Shown: positions 54,166 to 64,000 of the stretch, piece after piece | How the letters are laid out: the number at the start of each line of letters is the position of its first letter | Numbering within the stretch: position 1 is the stretch's first letter | Source: Nephrocerus scutellatus | Lineage: Eukaryota > Arthropoda > Insecta > Diptera > Pipunculidae | Assembly: GCA_947095585.1 (NCBI GenBank) | Contig: OX352765.1 | Coordinates: 78,041,976-78,105,975, forward strand | Direction of reading: 5' to 3' | DNA: 64,000 nucleotides | Notes under the pieces: generated by a model | Told to the model about the DNA's origin: nothing | What the model saw: the letters and a program-made list of their open reading frames with translations, nothing else | Databases searched by the model: none | Position numbers and translations under genes: made by a program

Positions 54166-54959
54166 CTTAATCAAGATAAAAGTTTCCTATAATATCTTAA
54201 AAGAAAAAGTGGACTACACCACTTTCAAAATAAACAGTTTGTATAATCTACATACAAGTATTTTTATTTATATATAGTTGCTAATATCATAAAGAGCGAG
54301 TTGCTTATATCATTAAGAGCGCAGCAAATTTCTTTGACTATATGGTTTAAGGTTATATGAAATGTCAAAAGCTAATTTTCAAAAATTCTAAAAAATAAAA
54401 AAATTTAATATACATTTACTGAAGTTTACAGACCCGTCCGTAAAAGAAAGCTTTGTTGTGCCCACACCTCCGTTTTTAAATTCGTTATATCTCCATTATT
54501 TAATTCGACAATTTTTTTCTGAGCTGACAATTGAGAAAGTTGTTCCACTAAATGAAAAAGTACTCACACAGCCAAATTTTAGATATTCTGTGCCTTCAGC
54601 TACATGGGGCACAGCTAATAATTATTTATTTATTCCATATTTTACAATGAATTCATAAAGTTCCGATCCATTTATCATCGTTTTTTTATGCGGAAAACAA
54701 TAAAAAGTGTCACAAAGTCGGTTGTCAAAACTGTCAGAAAAATGCACAGTTTAGTTACATTATATTCTATCTCTATTCTATCAATTTAAAAAATTTGACT
54801 TAAACTTAACGAAAAACACTTTTATGGGACAATAAAAATATAACACGGAACGTTATTTACGGTGGGTAATTAGTACCATATAAAAGGTCATACTAGAAAT
54901 ACCTTTCATTAAAAAAAATTGGGCTCAATCCATCCACGACAGCGGTAGTCAAAAAACTC
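54166..54959. other. AT-rich spacer
   Basis: No gene recognised. The short plus-strand frame at 54458-54658 has no motif. Confidence 0.45.
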
Positions 54960-56230
54960 ACTTTTTCATAAAGGTTAAAAAAGGGGCGTGTCTTTCTTTC
55001 CTTTACTCCGCGGGGGAGCATAGGGCTTCTACAAACGCCCGCCAACGAACTCGATTTAACGCCTGAGGTTTCAAAAGACCCCATTCAGTCCCCTGTGATC
55101 TTGCTTCCTCTTCTATTGTCCTTTCTGTGTCTTGCTAGGACGGCCAACTCGGCGTCTTCCTTGTGGATTCCAGTCGAGCGCTAGTTTCGTAATGTCGTCC
55201 GCTGGCTTTCTCAAAGTGTGGCCGAGCCAGCTCCATTTTCGTCGTCTGATGGTGTTCGCGATTGCTTCCTGCTGTGTTACTCTCCGCAAGTCTTGATTGG
55301 TAATAATGTCCAGCCATCTTATTCTCAGTATCCTCCTTAAGCACTTGTTGACGAAAACCTGGAGGCGCGTCGCAATTAACTCTGTAACTTTCCACGTTTC
55401 GCAGACATACAAGAGTACTAAGAGAACGTTAGATCTGAAGAATATTAGCTTTAGATTCCGGGAGATTTGCGAGGAGTTCCAGATATTATTTAGCATACTA
55501 TAGGAGTGTCGCGCCTTGTTTACACGAGAGCACACATCCGAGTCAGCACCACCATTTTGTGACATCCAGCTGCCCATGACGAGTAGATGAGCCAAGATGA
55601 CCGTTATGAACGGTATAGCTCCTTAATGATGTTAATGATTTTTTCCGGAACACCTTAGCTAGACAAAATCTGCCACATCATGTTTCGGCCTACGCTATCA
55701 AAAGCGCGTTTAAATCCACAAAAACCATATACAGAGGAGAGCGATACTAAACTGACTGTTTAATGATTATACGCAGGGTGTTAATTTGATCAGTACAAGA
55801 ACGGTTTTGGCGAAGTCCTGCTTGTTCATTTCTCAAAATTGGCTCTAACGCATTCTGTAAGCGCCTAGCTATTATAGGGAGATCACTTTGTTTATGGTGT
55901 TTAGAAGGGTTATTCCTCTCCAGTTTTCGCAATTGCTCAAATCACATTTCTTGGGGAGTTTGACTATTAAGCCTTCTTTTAAAGACGACGGAAAGGATTA
56001 AGATTTCCAAATATCTTGATATATCGCATACAATGTTCGCGTAGTTAACTCGACGTCGGCTTGGAGGAGTTCTGCGTAGATATTGTCGTTGCCTGCTGCT
56101 TTACCTGATTGCAGTGAACGAATTGTTGTCCTTATCTCATCCAACGAAGGAGTAGCGACGCTGATGTTAAGTAGCCTATTAGGGTGCATATGTGGGTTGA
56201 TGGACGTGCCTGGCGAAGTATAATAATAAT
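54960..56230 (-). mobile_element. Second RTE-like family, RT fragment to C-terminus
   Basis: Minus strand: SLDEIRTTIRSLQSGKAAGN then DNIYAELLQADVELTTRTLY (about 56150-56010), LPKKCDLSNCENWRG, RNEQAGLRQNRSCTDQINTL (about 55830-55770), a deleted palm, then 55595-55113 with GADSDVCSRVNKARHSYSML, LLVLLYVCETWKVTELIATR, NKCLRRILRIRWLDIITNQD and RRRKWSWLGHTLRKPADDIT. The final Trp-Arg/Cys-rich coding end runs to about 55000. The catalytic ADD region is lost. The right edge coincides with a 140-bp MITE. Confidence 0.87.
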
Positions 56231-56233
56231 TAT

Positions 56234-56373
56234 AGCCGTATTTTATTTGACGAGGAATAAGGAAGTACAACAACAATTACACTGTCGAATTCCTTCTTTG
56301 GAATTGGAAAACCTGCTGTTTTGAAGGTTTTGAAATTCGAATTCCTTATTCGGATTCCAAATAAAATACAGCT
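56234..56373. mobile_element. 140-bp MITE
   Basis: AGCCGTATTTTATTTGACGA at the left and, inverted, AGCTGTATTTTATTTGGAAT at the right (56373-56354). Inside are CTGTCGAATTCCTTCTTTGG and AAAACCTGCTGTTTT. Two further copies lie at 58511-58736, one of the same 140-bp length. Confidence 0.82.
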
Positions 56374-56453
56374 TGTTTATCCACTTCACTCCACACCACA
56401 TTGACAATTTTGGAACTTTACAACAACAACAATACAAAGTACCCATATTATTT

Positions 56454-56796
56454 CCTCTTTCGATTTGCTCAAATCGTACCCAAAACCAAATCTTCGGGTA
56501 ACCTGTCAAAGTAACTGAGTTTTCGTGGTATATATGCTTTGCAAATGCAACGCCAAACTAAAACCTACCAAAATGTCAAAAACAATCTAAGATATTAGTA
56601 TGCATTCTCTCTCTTTGCTATCTTGCTGAATAAACGAAACCATACCCGTTGATTGCCGAAGGGTAGCAAAGTTATAGTTGTGTTACAAAACTATGCAAAT
56701 AATATGCAAAAACAAACCATACCCTGGGTATAGTTTGCAAATAAAACACAAAAAACAGGAGAGAAATTTTAACTCTACGCTGCAAATCGAAAGAGG
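56454..56796. mobile_element. TIR element with CCTCTTTCGATT ends, short version (343 bp)
   Basis: CCTCTTTCGATT (56454-56465) and AATCGAAAGAGG (56785-56796). It shares internal GGGTAGCAAAGTTA, TAGTATGCATTCTCTCTCTT and CTTTGCAAATGCAACGCCAAA with the 41.2 kb element, but lacks the tandem 42-bp units. Confidence 0.75.
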
Positions 56797-58510
56797 CATA
56801 AAGGTTTTCCATTATGAATTCCCAAAGACCGCGTTGAAAAAAACAGTGCGATGTAGAAGGATGTAGCTACCTAGATCTCTTGTTAAACGCTCTGTAGTTA
56901 TTGGCTCTAATCCTAAATCAATGTGTAAATGCGTTCCATTAGCCGCTTTCACAATTGTTTGACACAATTAGAGCATTCGGAACGCGTAACTTTAAGTGCA
57001 GTTTTATAACAGCTTTTTATTTCTATTTTTTATGCCACTCAGTCCCTCGCTCAACATATCTTTTTGAAACGACGTAGTAAGGTTGGTGATGAAGGACGAT
57101 AGACACGACACAATGTATCACATAAGTGTTTCAGCTGAAGATAAAAGTTGCAAAGTCATTCTTATCCTTGTGAATGGATAAAGGAAATGCATCGTCCTAC
57201 GTCCTCTTTTTTACAAATTCATTCAACATCATTCTTACTTTGCGTAGGGTTTGGTTGGAGTATTCACTAGTTATGGTAATGTTGGTTGTGCAGAAGCACG
57301 CTCTGGCACACAAGTACTTCGCTTGCACATCAGAGTTCAGAGATGAAAACATACTCCCACCTCCCACGCTCGCCTTAAAAATACACTTGGCAAGAATGAC
57401 GTCGTGTTTGTTCTTACCTCTTGAGCGACTCGTCACATCATTCCTGAAGAACTACCATAACCATACCCATAAAAAGAATCAGTTACCAATCATTCACCAT
57501 TCGCACTTTTGAAAATTACAACATAACTTGGTTGTTGTTGCTGAGTGGTTTGTGTGTAGTTCTCATATCTTGTAAATGTTGTCAGTTTTGGTACTCAACT
57601 ATACACAATGTCAGTTATATGAAATTTGGCAGAGTTTTAGTGATTGTGCGTGTAAAATCAAAATGTAACTGAAGTACAAATTTAATTATTACTCGCTGTT
57701 ATATATGGATTATTACTTATCAAATTAAATTTGACAACATATTTCGTTCAAAAGTTACAATGATTTTCACCTCACCTCATGGTTATGCCATAGCACTTAT
57801 ATGCACTTATCTAGATGTTTTTTCCGAGGTAATAAAATACTAATAGGATTTAATTATTTATTTCATTTTTTCGTAACCTCGGATGTATATTGTAATTTTT
57901 TTCAGATTTTAATGCCGCTTCAGTAGCTTCCCACTGATGGTTAATTTTAATTAATATTTGTCTGATCTTTTTGATGATTTAATTAAATCTGTGATACTTT
58001 TTTATAATTTATACGATGTCTGTTTACGAATAAAAAAAAATTTAACTCATGTTTAATACAACATGATTGAAAAGCTAAATGGGATTTATATTAATCCTCG
58101 GAAAATCCAATTTAAATAGAATAGAATTTAACTGGAAAACACAACGGGTAAAATCTATATTGAACGCTGTGCCATATGAAACATTTTTTTTATTTAAATG
58201 TTATCGTTGCGAAACAGAGTTAGTAAATAACCGATTTAATTTACCTCTAATATAATACTTAACACCTATTCCCTAAAACTTATACCTTAGAATAACTCAC
58301 ACAATCAATACATACAAATTTTTTGACTATTTAATTGTAATTCTTTGTTGTTTGTTTATTTAAACTCTGAAATTTTAACATTTTCAATAACAACAAAAAC
58401 AAATATTTGACATCCGTGTATCGAAATGTGGCTAACATCATCCTTTGTTTTTTTTTTGTTTTTTGGTAACTTTTAACATCATCGGAGGAAATTGCTTGAA
58501 AATTTAATTA
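56797..58510. other. AT-rich spacer, no gene recognised
   Basis: The plus-strand frame at 57174-57512 is open for 112 codons but has no recognisable motif, and the opposite strand is open too. No splice or poly(A) context supports it. Confidence 0.4.
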
Positions 58511-58736
58511 GACGTATTTTATTTGCCGAGGACTAAGGAATTACAACAACCATTGCACTGTCGAATTCCTTCTTTGGTTTTGGAAAACCTGCTATTAGCT
58601 GCATTTTATTTGCCGACGAATAAGGAATTCGAATGTCAAAACCAGCCAAAACCAGCCCAACAGCAGGTTTTCACAATTCCAAAGAAGGAATTCGACAGTG
58701 CAATTGTTGTTGTTCCTCGGCAAATAAAATACGGCT
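58511..58736. mobile_element. Two MITE copies in inverted arrangement (86-bp part plus 140-bp full copy)
   Basis: 58511-58596 is the left arm of the MITE (GTATTTTATTTGCCGAGGAC to AAAACCTGCTATT). 58597-58736 is a full-length copy in opposite orientation (AGCTGCATTTTATTTGCCGA to CAAATAAAATACGGCT). The outer 80 bases on each side are nearly complementary and could form a long hairpin. Confidence 0.85.
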
Positions 58737-58969
58737 ATTGTCAAATTGGCAATTATCAATTGTCAATAGCGAACAAACGCTATAAAATGTACCCGCCAAG
58801 GGGCTTCTGATGCTACAACTGTCAGTAAAATATAAAATGAGAATGCCATTATGCGTGTACGTTTCCATTATGTAGAAATTCTGGGTTATCAAATTTTTAC
58901 TCATGGAAACACTAATTAGATTTGAGTTTCGTTAAAAGCAATTAAACTACACGAAACTAGAGCGGTTGT

Positions 58970-59550
58970 GTTACATTACGTGTCATTTCATAAGAATATT
59001 GCGGCTGTGGCCCATAGTGTGGGACAGAATCCATTGACCTCACCTCGACGCGAATCGCAACAACTGGAACAACCACAATATATCCACCAAAAGCAACTGT
59101 TTTGTTTGGATTTTAGAGTGATGGCCTATTTTTCTTCGAACACGCTGCTGGAAACGACGTTTCAGAGCTAGTTGATCAAATTTGTATGGCCTCAAATTGA
59201 CGCTATGAATGTAGACGGTCTTTGGTTTCAACAAGATGGCGCCATATGCCATATAAGCCGACTGACAATCAATCTCGTTAAATTTGGCATCCGAATAATC
59301 AGCCGTTTCGGAGTGTATTGGCCTGCACGGTGCTGCGATTTGACGCCGATTGACTTTTGCTATGTGGTGCCGTTAAGGTTAAAAATTATGCGGATAATAC
59401 AGAGACAATGCCAACTTTAAAACTTAACATTGCAATTGTTAATCGCGAGATAGGCGCGGAAAAAGTCCTTGAAAACTGGACTTACAGGATAGCTTACTGT
59501 AAGGTCAGCCAAGGGAGCCACGCGAATGAAATTGTTTTTCATTCTTAAAT
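58970..59550 (+). pseudogene. Tc1/mariner-type (IS630 superfamily) transposase relic
   Basis: Plus-strand pieces: a helix-turn-helix part (NPLTSPRRESQQL), then after a deletion SSNTLLETTFQS-type sequence. Next come DGLWFQQDGAICHISRLTIN (second catalytic Asp in QQDGA), IISRFGVYWPARCCDLTPID (third catalytic region) and, after a frameshift, NYADNTETMPTLKLNI and NWTYRIAYCKVSQGSHANEI. These blocks follow the order of the common insect family with WFQQDGATCHTA and PPRSCDLTPLDFFLWG. The first catalytic Asp and both TIRs are not seen. Confidence 0.82.
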
Positions 59551-59699
59551 CGGAGACTCCAACTTCAAAAAATCCAAAAAAATATTGATGTACCTATACT
59601 CATTTTAATTTCATTTCAAATTGCCCACCCTTTACATTGCAACTATCAAATTAACTCTCTTCCGTTTACATGCAACTTATGCCATTCAAAAAAATCTTA

Positions 59700-59960
59700 T
59701 TAAGAACCATTGATATGTCGACTCAGGTGCAACGTCTCACATGACGAAAGATTTAAATTTGTTATTTAATAATATCAAGTTTAAAAAACATAACCGTGGA
59801 AGATAATGGTATATTAAACATACTTGGTAAAGGCGACGTTATTTTTAAAGTTAGTGTGAATAATGAAGTTTTTGAAGTTTGTTTGCGCGATGTTTTGCAT
59901 GTGTCAAATTTATTATCAGTGGAACAAATGATCGAATTCAAATGCGTCATACTTGTATAA
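59700..59960 (+). pseudogene. Ty1/copia-type protease fragment
   Basis: In the frame of about 59712 the translation reads YVDSGATSHMTKDLNLLFNN, the aspartic protease active site DSGAT/S followed by the usual HMT. After a frameshift it reads VEDNGILNILGKGDVIFKVS and VCLRDVLHVSNLLSVEQMIE, matching the rest of the copia protease domain. No LTR, integrase or RT is nearby. It lies just downstream of the mariner-type relic. Confidence 0.75.
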
Positions 59961-60402
59961 AATAAATGATTAGGAGGTGAGTGGGACTTGTGCAACCTTT
60001 TAAACGACACATTCGCGCAATTTTTAAGTTGTCAACCACTGTCCAATGATCCAAACCGTCCAGCCTCTTGCTTGCACCTGGTCTGTGGTCCCGTTTTCCG
60101 TCGACTTGTTTTGCGATGTTCTGTTTGCGTCCTCAAACAAAAAATTCGGTTTGCGTTCTTTCCTCGATTTGCGTCGCTACAAGCATGGAAATTAAAGTCA
60201 TGCCAATGAACGAAGCTCCTATAAAAACGGCAAAATTAATTGTTAGTAAAAAAAAGTTAATTTATATTCATTATAATTTTATTTTTAATCACTTACTTGA
60301 GACTTTGTATTGTAAATGTCTAACTACATGTATTGAAGGCACAGAGAAAGTAAATTTATTATTAAAAAATATAAATCACAATAATACTCATACTCATTTT
60401 TA
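59961..60402. other. Spacer, no gene recognised
   Basis: Open plus-strand frames at 59988-60209 and 60068-60403 overlap and lack known motifs. Confidence 0.4.
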
Positions 60403-60924
60403 AGTTTTTAAATTCTCTATTTTAACTTCGCGTTGGCATGTGTTTTGATCGTTCGGTAGTGGAATGTTGTGATCAATTTTTAAGCCACTTTCCAAAGCCC
60501 GATTTTCTTCGAACTTTGTTCAGTTGTGTATCTTCGATGACAATACTTCCTACTAACAGGTGGAACTTATCGGGCCCTGGGTTCGGGAAGCTTAATTTTG
60601 TTCTATTTTTTATTTAATTTAACAAAATAGGAAGCGATATTACTATATTATTATATAGAAATCTATAAAAAAACAGCCCATAAAATTAAAATTCCCTCAT
60701 CGGAGATAAACATGCGCATTAAAATTGAAGAAAGTCAGGTATTTTTTTTTATAAAATTTGTATGGTTGCCCCCGGCCCGATCACTTCCAAACTTGTACAA
60801 CAAGTGTTTTCAATTGGAGATACACATGTGTATAAAATTTGCAGAAAGTCGGGAACATTTAAAAAAAACATTTTAAAAATTATTCACAAAATTTGGTATG
60901 CCAGCACGCGCAGTTAATATAGAC
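60403..60924. mobile_element. DINE-1-like element, rearranged copy
   Basis: The left part (60403-60620) is in minus orientation (TTTAAATTCTCTATTTTAAC end, one unit with TTATCGGGCCCTGGGTTCG). The right part (60668-60924) is in plus orientation (AACAGCCCATAAAATTAAAA start, two units, GCAGTTAATATAGA end). The two halves point away from each other, indicating two insertions or an inversion. Confidence 0.6.
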
Positions 60925-63900
60925 GTATGACCCCTTGACGAGGAGTCTGACCATTTCCAATACATGAAGAGACCTTACTCATTATGGTATGCAAAGTTTG
61001 AACGCGATCAGATGATAGATGTAAAATCGTATAAGGGACATACTTATCTACTTACATTCCGATTTTAACTTTTATTAATATACGTTTTAAATATTTTTAT
61101 TTTTGTGTACTAAATTTACTGTCATGTTATGATGTTTAATTTATTTTTATTTCTGTTTTTTGAAAAAAAAGTTTGAAATTTTATTGTCGGAAAATTTTAG
61201 GAATTGAATTCTTTAAAAGGGGAAAACCCCATATGTCGTGGGAAAAGGTGGTACAGAAATTCACAATTATTCTTTCTTTAATTGGAAAGGCTTAATCCTA
61301 TCCGTACTCGTATGTCGGTACTAATAAAAATGCAACTATTAGGCGCGTTCGATATGCGTAGTTCTCCGTATCTTAAGTATTCTTAGTAACTCGAATACGA
61401 TTCCTTAAGGAAGAAACCGTTTACAAAATATATGAGAATGTTGTTCGACTGAATGTAATCCACTTCAGTGAAGAGATAGAGAAATTCTCTGAGCCCACAG
61501 CTTTTATCGTAGTTGGTAAAATAAGAGGTAATTCTCCCGAAATATACAAATCTATTAAAGGTGATCTCCGAACAAAAATTGTGTTCCATCGTTTACTTTT
61601 TCAGCGAAAACAAACAACTTGACAGCAAAAAAAAATCACCGAAATTTTGTTAATTCTACAAAATTTTTGTGAACGCATACAACATATAAAAATGTGAATT
61701 TCCTTTAAAACCACATGTGATAAACTGTTCTCACCCCAAAATGCAGTACACACCAAAACACATTCTCTAGCTGTTAGAAATTTTCACCATAAAATGTTTG
61801 TAGGAAGCGACTACTGCCACTTATAATCAACATTCTGTCTCTTTTTTTCTTATTCATTTGTTGAGTAGCATCGCAATTCCATTGCCACTTGAATCTTTAA
61901 ATCGATGCAGAACAATGGCTAACAGTTATATACTATCTCATTCATTTCTACACAACACCACAAGCGCAAAGAGAACAACTGTTCCGAAGAGACAACACTA
62001 TAGTGCACAGTATAGGAACACAACGACATATTTTGCCGTTCAACAAACCCAAGAAACCAGCAAAAAACTGCGAAATGTACACTTGCCGCAATGAAAAACA
62101 GTCAATTCGATTCACTTAACAAAAATTAATGGTGGTGATAAAATGCGTAGCGGCTAGCGGGTAAATTGTGAAAATTCAAATTTTTTGTCGAAACAAACAC
62201 ACACGCACACACAAGCGTATACAACAAAAGGAAGGCTTTGCTAAAAAGGAAAATAATTTCAAAATAAATTACTGAATCCGAAAAGGAATTACAGAAGAAA
62301 ACGAGTTTTCTAAATTGAATTTCGCAAATAAAATTGTGCGAGTTGATGAAGTAAATGAAGAAAAGTTAGAAGAAGCCCATCATCAGCAGTGCGACGAGAG
62401 CAAAAAACAGCAGAGTGCGTGCGATTGCGAAAGTAAATTGAATTCTATTTGACGTGGATTTAATTTGCCAAGATAATAAATTCGATAAAGGGAAGAGAAT
62501 CTGTGCAAAAAGTGAAATAAATTCCAATAGAATTTATCTGTAAAGTGTATTTTTCGCAAATTGTCTAGAAAGTACTAGTGTGTTGAATATTCAGATTTAT
62601 TCTTTCTGTTTTCGATTCAGATAAATGGTTTTTTGCAGAGCAGAAATAAAAAGGAAAATTTGTAACTTTGCAAAAGGTATGCTGTAATTTTTATGAAAAT
62701 TTTGCTTATTTGAATGTGATTGTGGTAGTAATTATTTTGTTTAAATTATTTAATGACATTTCGACCAGGGGTGAAAATCCTCTCTTTCGGGTATTACTCG
62801 TTATTACTATTACTTTGCCTTCGGGAAAATTCGTTTTTAATGCAGTCAGTCAGTTTGCTGGCGGGAACCGGGAAGTCTCATGATGTACTTAATCGCAAAC
62901 TTTTCTAAATAAATTACAAGAAAAGACGTTTTTTTCCCACATATTTTTTATTTTACCAAAATACTCTAAAGTGAAAAAATCCAATTCCTAACCGGCGTGA
63001 TAATTTTCTCCTATTTTCTGTGTGCTTCTTTTGCTCGTTTCTCGGATGGCGTGCGCTTTGCAGACGTTGGTTGGTTGCAATGCATTCCAACTGCGCTGTT
63101 ATCGTGTTAATTCTGCGCATGTTCCCTGTATGTGCATTATTTTCGTTTGTTCTGCTGCTCGGCTTGGACCAGCGAGCGTGTGAAATTCATTCATTTAATT
63201 CACATTTTACTGTACTCGTTGTCGTTCGTCATTCGTCTCTTTGGTCTCCTCTCTGACCACTTTCCACATCCTTTCGTGGAGTTTTACTCTGTTCTTTACG
63301 GCTTCGTCTTGATTTCCAGTTAGCCTCCCTACCATCTTTCAACACTTCTTCATAACTTTTTACTTCTTCTTTTATGCCTTACTCAATTTGCAGAACTAAC
63401 TGCAGTAACATTTGAAAATTTATTGATTTAAATCGGTGATGATGAACCAACAACCAAGAACAGCGGAACTCGGTAGTTACTAGTTAGTGTGATGGTTTTC
63501 GGAATGGGTAGCCTAGTTATGGAACTGGTACTGGTGATGGTTACATGTATTTTTCCATTTTGATGGAAAATGGTGTATGGGGAAATCATCAGAGTAGCTG
63601 GTGGATGTGTAGTACTTCTTCTAACTGCCTAAGCCGATGCTTTAAAAATACACAGCTCCTCTTTGTCCTCTTTATCGGCTTCGATTGGCAACTTGATTTT
63701 CCTGATTCTGTCTTAACTTAATTAGAAAATGTGTACACATTTTCCTATACCGATAGTATATCATAATTTTATTGTGACGATTGACGATGTCTTTCAGCTT
63801 TCAGGTTTTCTCCGTTTGTTTCCATATTACTTTATGTTTGACACAACATCAAATTCCAATACAGGTACCCATAGGAATGAAATTACAATTTATGGAGTAC

Positions 63901-63960
63901 ATATTTTAGTATAACATTGCACTCCTTAAAAAGAGCTTTTAATAATTTATTTTTTATGTA
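60925..63960. other. Long non-repetitive stretch, no coding exon recognised
   Basis: AT-rich. 62080-62676 has the purine-rich, stop-filled look of a fly 5' UTR. 63.0-63.35 kb is pyrimidine-rich (possible intron or promoter). No open frame shows recognisable homology. Confidence 0.4.
62100..62676 (+). other. Candidate non-coding 5' exon ending at a splice donor
   Basis: GAAAA/GCGAAAGTAAATTG-type purine-rich sequence, with CAGCAGTGCGACGAGAGC and GTGCGTGCGATTGCG blocks, runs into CAAAAG|GTATGC (GT at 62677-62678). The start is undefined. The call rests on composition plus one splice signal; no protein evidence exists. Confidence 0.22.
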
Positions 63961-63964
63961 TATT

Positions 63965-64000
63965 TAGTAGCGGTTCCCGGGCGCTTCGCTACCTATACAC
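63965..64000 (-). mobile_element. Possible Helitron-like 3' end running off the window
   Basis: The minus strand reads GTAGCGAAGCGCCCGGGAAC then CGCTACTAAAT. A GCGAAGCGC hairpin plus CCGGGAACCGCTA resembles insect Helitron 3' ends, but the terminal CTAC does not fit CTRR and only 36 bases are visible. Confidence 0.3.

Noticed and set aside
57174..57512. 112-codon open frame as a host gene
   Set aside because: No recognisable motif, the opposite strand is open over the same stretch, and there is no splice or poly(A) context.
61383..61589. Minus-strand frame resembling a retroviral-type Gag segment
   Set aside because: Resemblance is only in overall composition; no zinc knuckle, protease or LTR nearby.

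Overview
The window reads as repeat-rich nuclear DNA of an insect, most likely a higher fly (a tephritid-type fruit fly fits; this is inference). The signs are AT-rich composition, short GT-AG introns, AATAAA polyadenylation signals, an insect-type group XII phospholipase A2, and a retroelement load of RTE, jockey/CR1 and LOA/R1-type elements with tRNA-derived SINEs. Nothing suggests bacterial or viral genome organisation.

Only two host protein genes can be supported. The 3'-terminal exon of a secreted group XII phospholipase A2 enters from the left edge (2-481, +). A small two-exon gene at 6695-7145 (-) encodes a putative secreted Gly/Tyr/Ser-rich protein of 120 residues, with its own TATA box and poly(A) signal. 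Three stretches (around 10.86-11.02, 20.0-20.51 and 62.1-62.68 kb) look like non-coding 5' exons ending in good splice donors, but they are weak calls.

The rest is a layered graveyard of mobile DNA. (1) One RTE-like non-LTR family (AP endonuclease plus reverse transcriptase, short ATG-repeat tail) has about twelve broken copies: 0.75, 3.6-4.8, 12.7-13.4, 14.9-15.1, 16.3, 21.0, 31.4-32.3, 35.3-36.7, 43.9, 44.2-46.1, 47.9-48.8 and 53.4-54.2 kb. (2) A second RTE-like type lies at 24.3-26.1, 38.6-39.0 and 55.0-56.2 kb. (3) A jockey element is at 1.2-2.8 kb, jockey/CR1-type pieces at 12.3-13.8, 16.5-18.4 and 23.8 kb, and a further non-LTR element at 50.7-53.0 kb. (4) LOA/R1-type elements, two of them with RNase H, lie at 7.8-9.3, 21.6-22.5 and 39.0-41.1 kb. 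(5) DNA transposon and LTR relics are a pogo/Tigger transposase (2.9-3.6), a Tc1/mariner-type transposase (59.0-59.5) and a copia protease (59.7-60.0). (6) Non-autonomous families are a tRNA-derived SINE (six copies), a 140-bp MITE, a TIR element with internal tandem repeats, a 334-bp Helitron-like element with the A|T target signature, and a DINE-1-like family carrying about 120-bp GC-rich tandem units.

The most notable structures are: a roughly 145-bp tandem repeat at three loci, each time fused directly to a truncated retrotransposon; the 120-bp unit family, including inverted arrays at 28-30 kb; a recent 0.92-0.96 kb duplication with a SINE exactly at its junction; and an RTE insertion nested in a jockey/CR1-type element with a recognisable 12-bp target duplication. 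No complete novel enzymatic or defence system was seen. The candidates for undescribed biology are the repeat families and the small secreted-protein gene.
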